NCBI GenBank assembly: GCA_036804505.1
Contig: DAIRSI010000001.1
Coordinates: forward strand, 62,001-126,000
Source of the DNA: Phocaeicola_A sp036804505
GTDB taxonomy: Bacteria; Bacteroidota; Bacteroidia; Bacteroidales; Bacteroidaceae
Length of the DNA stretch: 64,000 nucleotides
Direction of reading: 5' to 3'
Shown here: piece after piece, positions 61,846 to 64,000 of the stretch
Position numbering within the stretch: the first letter of the stretch is position 1
Layout of the letters: each line of letters opens with the position of its first letter
Program-made: the position numbers and the translations under genes
Notes under the pieces: model-generated
Seen by the model: the letters and a program-made list of their open reading frames with translations, nothing else
Database searches by the model: none
Told to the model about the DNA's origin: nothing

Positions 61846-64000
61846 ATGAAAAAGATCATTATGTTATGTTCCTTTCTTTCTGCCGGCTTTTTGAGCACGA
61901 ACGCACAAAATGTCAAGCCGGCAATTCCGTCTGATCCCCGGATCGAGGCTCAGGTGGAAGCCACTCTGAACAGAATGTCTCTTGATGAAAAAATCGGTCA
62001 GATGTGCGAAATTACCGTTGATGTCATAACCGATGTCCCCGGAAGCAAGAGCGGTTTCAAGATTAGCGATGAGAAACTGAACGAAGTCATCGGGAAATAC
62101 AAGGTAGGTTCCATCTTAAATGTTCCATTAAGCATCGCACAGACCCCGGAGGTTTGGGCAAAAAGCATCTGCCAGATTAACAAGAAATCCATGGAAACGA
62201 TGAAGATACCTGATATATATGGTGTCGATCAGATGCATGGAACCACTTACACAATGGGAGGAACCTTGTTTCCTCAGGAAATAAACCAAGCATCTTCTTT
62301 CAATCGCCATATTCCTTTCCGCGTTTCAGAAATATGCGCTTATGAAACCAAAGCCGGGCTCATCCCTTGGGTCTATGCACCTGTCATGGACCTCGGTCGA
62401 CAGCCGGCATGGAGTCGAATGTGGGAAAGCTATGGCGAGGATTGCTACTTGAATTCCGAAATGGCTCAACAAGCAGTCCGAGGTTTTCAAGGTACGAACC
62501 CGAACAATATAGGTCCCTATAATGTTGCTGCGTGCTTGAAACACTATATGGCATACGGAGTTCCTACCAGCGGTAAGGACCGTACGCCATCTTCCATAAC
62601 CGATCGCGAAATGCGCGAGAAATTTTTCATGCCTTTCATGAATGCAATCAAAGCGGGAGCCCTCTCCCTAATGGTTAATTCCAGCATTAATGACGGTATC
62701 CCTTTCCATGCGAATAAAAAATTTCTCACTGATTGGCTGAAGGAAGGACTCAACTGGGACGGAATGATTGTTACCGATTGGGCCGACATCAACAATCTTT
62801 GTGTACGTGACCACATTGCAAAGACCAAAAAGGATGCCATCGAAATGGCTATTAATGCCGGCATAGATATGTCTATGGTACCTTACGAACTGACATTCTG
62901 CGATGACTTGAAAGCGTTAGTGCAAGAAGGGAAAGTACCTATGAGCCGTATTGACGATGCAGTAAGACGTATTCTGCGATTGAAATATCGCTGCAATTTG
63001 TTCGACTCAAAAACTTGGGATAATCCTAAGAAACTGGCCAAGAATTACCCTGATTTTGCAAGTACAAAATTTACTTCCGAAGCATTAAAATTCGCGGAAG
63101 AGTCCGAAATTCTTTTGAAAAACACAGACAATATATTGCCTCTTGCCAAAGGGAAAAGAATACTTCTGACTGGACCGAATGCCAATACGATGAGAGGACT
63201 TTTGGGGGGGTGGAGCTACAGTTGGCAAGGAGACAAAGCCGAAGAAAGTGCTTCCCAATACAACACAATCTACGAAGCTCTCTGTAACAAATATGGCAAA
63301 GATTTCGTAACCCTATCGGAAGGAGTAACTTATAAAAAAGGTGGAAATTGGGAAGAAGAAGATGCCTCACATACAGATGAAGCAATAAAAGCTGCAGCCA
63401 ACTGTGATGTGATTGTAGCTTGTATCGGTGAAAATTCTTATGCCGAAACTCCCGGAAATTTGACAGACCTCACCCTCAGCAAGAATCAAAGGGAACTAGT
63501 GAAAGCTTTGGCTCAGACAAACAAGCCGATAATTCTAATTCTCAACGAAGGACGTCCGCGTATTATAGAAGACATCGAACCGCTGTCAAAAGCTGTAATA
63601 GACATCATGCTCCCCGGAAATTACGGAGGTGACGCTTTAGCCAATCTAATGGCAGGAGATGTAAACTTCAGCGCAAAACTCCCCTTCACCTATCCACACA
63701 AAATCAATGCTATTGCAACCTATGATTATAAGCCCTGCGAAAACATGGGACAAATGGATGGGAACTACAATTATGATTCCGTAATGGACGTACAATGGAT
63801 GTTCGGCCATGGACTGAGCTATACCACTTTTAAATATAGCAATTTAAAAGTAAGCAAGACGGATTTCTCTTCAGATGACGAGCTCTCATTCTCGGTTGAT
63901 GTAACCAATACAGGAAAAGTCGCTGGGAAAGAAGCTGTTCTGCTATATATCGGTGATGCTGTCGCCAGCATCACTCCAGACAATACTCGTCTGCGCGGAT
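61846..64000 (+). CDS. GH3 beta-glucosidase (BglX-like), exported, 3' end outside window
   Basis: The frame is open from the ATG at 61846 to the window end (718 codons). A signal peptide ends near FLSTNAQ. The GH3 N-terminal barrel starts at RMSLDEKIGQM (about 44-54). The nucleophile is D311 in MIVTDWADI. The second domain (about 385-600) has the acid/base region CIGENSYAETPG with E529/E534, and the start of the fibronectin III-like third domain (SFSVDVTNTGKVAGKEAVLLY split near residue 680-705) is present. Members cleave terminal beta-glucose, beta-xylose or related sugars in the periplasm. Only the end of the FN3-like domain, some 50 residues, should be missing. Confidence 0.93.
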   Translation, partial: MKKIIMLCSFLSAGFLSTNAQNVKPAIPSDPRIEAQVEATLNRMSLDEKIGQMCEITVDVITDVPGSKSGFKISDEKLNEVIGKYKVGSILNVPLSIAQTPEVWAKSICQINKKSMETMKIPDIYGVDQMHGTTYTMGGTLFPQEINQASSFNRHIPFRVSEICAYETKAGLIPWVYAPVMDLGRQPAWSRMWESYGEDCYLNSEMAQQAVRGFQGTNPNNIGPYNVAACLKHYMAYGVPTSGKDRTPSSITDREMREKFFMPFMNAIKAGALSLMVNSSINDGIPFHANKKFLTDWLKEGLNWDGMIVTDWADINNLCVRDHIAKTKKDAIEMAINAGIDMSMVPYELTFCDDLKALVQEGKVPMSRIDDAVRRILRLKYRCNLFDSKTWDNPKKLAKNYPDFASTKFTSEALKFAEESEILLKNTDNILPLAKGKRILLTGPNANTMRGLLGGWSYSWQGDKAEESASQYNTIYEALCNKYGKDFVTLSEGVTYKKGGNWEEEDASHTDEAIKAAANCDVIVACIGENSYAETPGNLTDLTLSKNQRELVKALAQTNKPIILILNEGRPRIIEDIEPLSKAVIDIMLPGNYGGDALANLMAGDVNFSAKLPFTYPHKINAIATYDYKPCENMGQMDGNYNYDSVMDVQWMFGHGLSYTTFKYSNLKVSKTDFSSDDELSFSVDVTNTGKVAGKEAVLLYIGDAVASITPDNTRLRG

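Overview
The window is chromosomal DNA from a member of the Bacteroidales, most likely a Bacteroides or close relative. The signs are: promoter boxes of the Bacteroides type (TAnnTTTG, in the best cases about 19 bp after a TTTG/ATTG box), AT-rich translation starts with almost no Shine-Dalgarno sequences, a SusC/SusD pair with ECF sigma factor and FecR-type anti-sigma factor, a CBM20-bearing GH77 amylomaltase, and a Bacteroidetes-style ribosomal cluster. No rRNA, tRNA, CRISPR array or intact insertion sequence was seen.

Layout. (1) 1-6.5 kb: a starch/maltodextrin operon on the + strand (malQ cut by the window edge, a GH97 glucosidase, a GH13 amylase). (2) 6.7-10 kb: an HlyD-type adaptor and two ABC-2 permeases, with no ATPase or outer-membrane channel. 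(3) 10.1-13.9 kb: a 1278-residue multidomain GH31 enzyme with dockerin-like and cohesin-like ends. (4) 14-15.3 kb: a small HExxH protein and the di-iron repair protein ScdA/RIC. (5) 15.4-29.8 kb, all on the - strand: ECF sigma, FecR anti-sigma, SusC with an STN domain, SusD, a secreted metallo-beta-lactamase-fold protein, a secreted histidine phosphatase of the MINPP/phytase type, then lactaldehyde reductase, fuculose-1-phosphate aldolase, an FGGY kinase and a fucose permease. It reads as a nutrient-sensing uptake locus joined to a deoxy-sugar catabolic operon. The SusC/SusD stretch is much more AT-rich than its flanks.

(6) 30.1-35.8 kb: an HU-like DNA-binding protein whose probable 5' leader carries a striking set of interleaved GC-rich inverted repeats, then a cell-surface locus of unknown function: a LytTR regulator with a degenerate receiver, a beta-barrel protein and a DUF4270 lipoprotein on the - strand, and a Kelch-propeller lipoprotein and DUF4907 protein divergently on the + strand. 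(7) 35.8-38.7 kb: a 988-residue fusion of two receiver-like domains to the ATP-binding domain of PEP synthase / pyruvate phosphate dikinase, without the usual phospho-histidine and PEP domains. (8) 38.9-43 kb: glutamate dehydrogenase, an RlpA-like protein, O-acetylhomoserine sulfhydrylase and a glycine-zipper lipoprotein.

(9) 43.1-61.2 kb: the str, S10, spc and alpha ribosomal operons as one - strand run from rpsL to rplQ, including fusA, secY, map, infA, rpmJ and rpoA. rpmD and rpmJ are short genes read directly from the sequence. (10) 61.4-64 kb: a DUF3467 gene on the - strand and a divergent GH3 beta-glucosidase cut by the window end.

The strongest candidates for undescribed biology are the receiver/PPDK-like fusion, the interleaved repeats in the HU-like gene leader, the ECF-controlled SusCD/phosphatase/fucose locus with its mosaic SusC, and the Kelch/DUF4270/DUF4907/LytTR locus.
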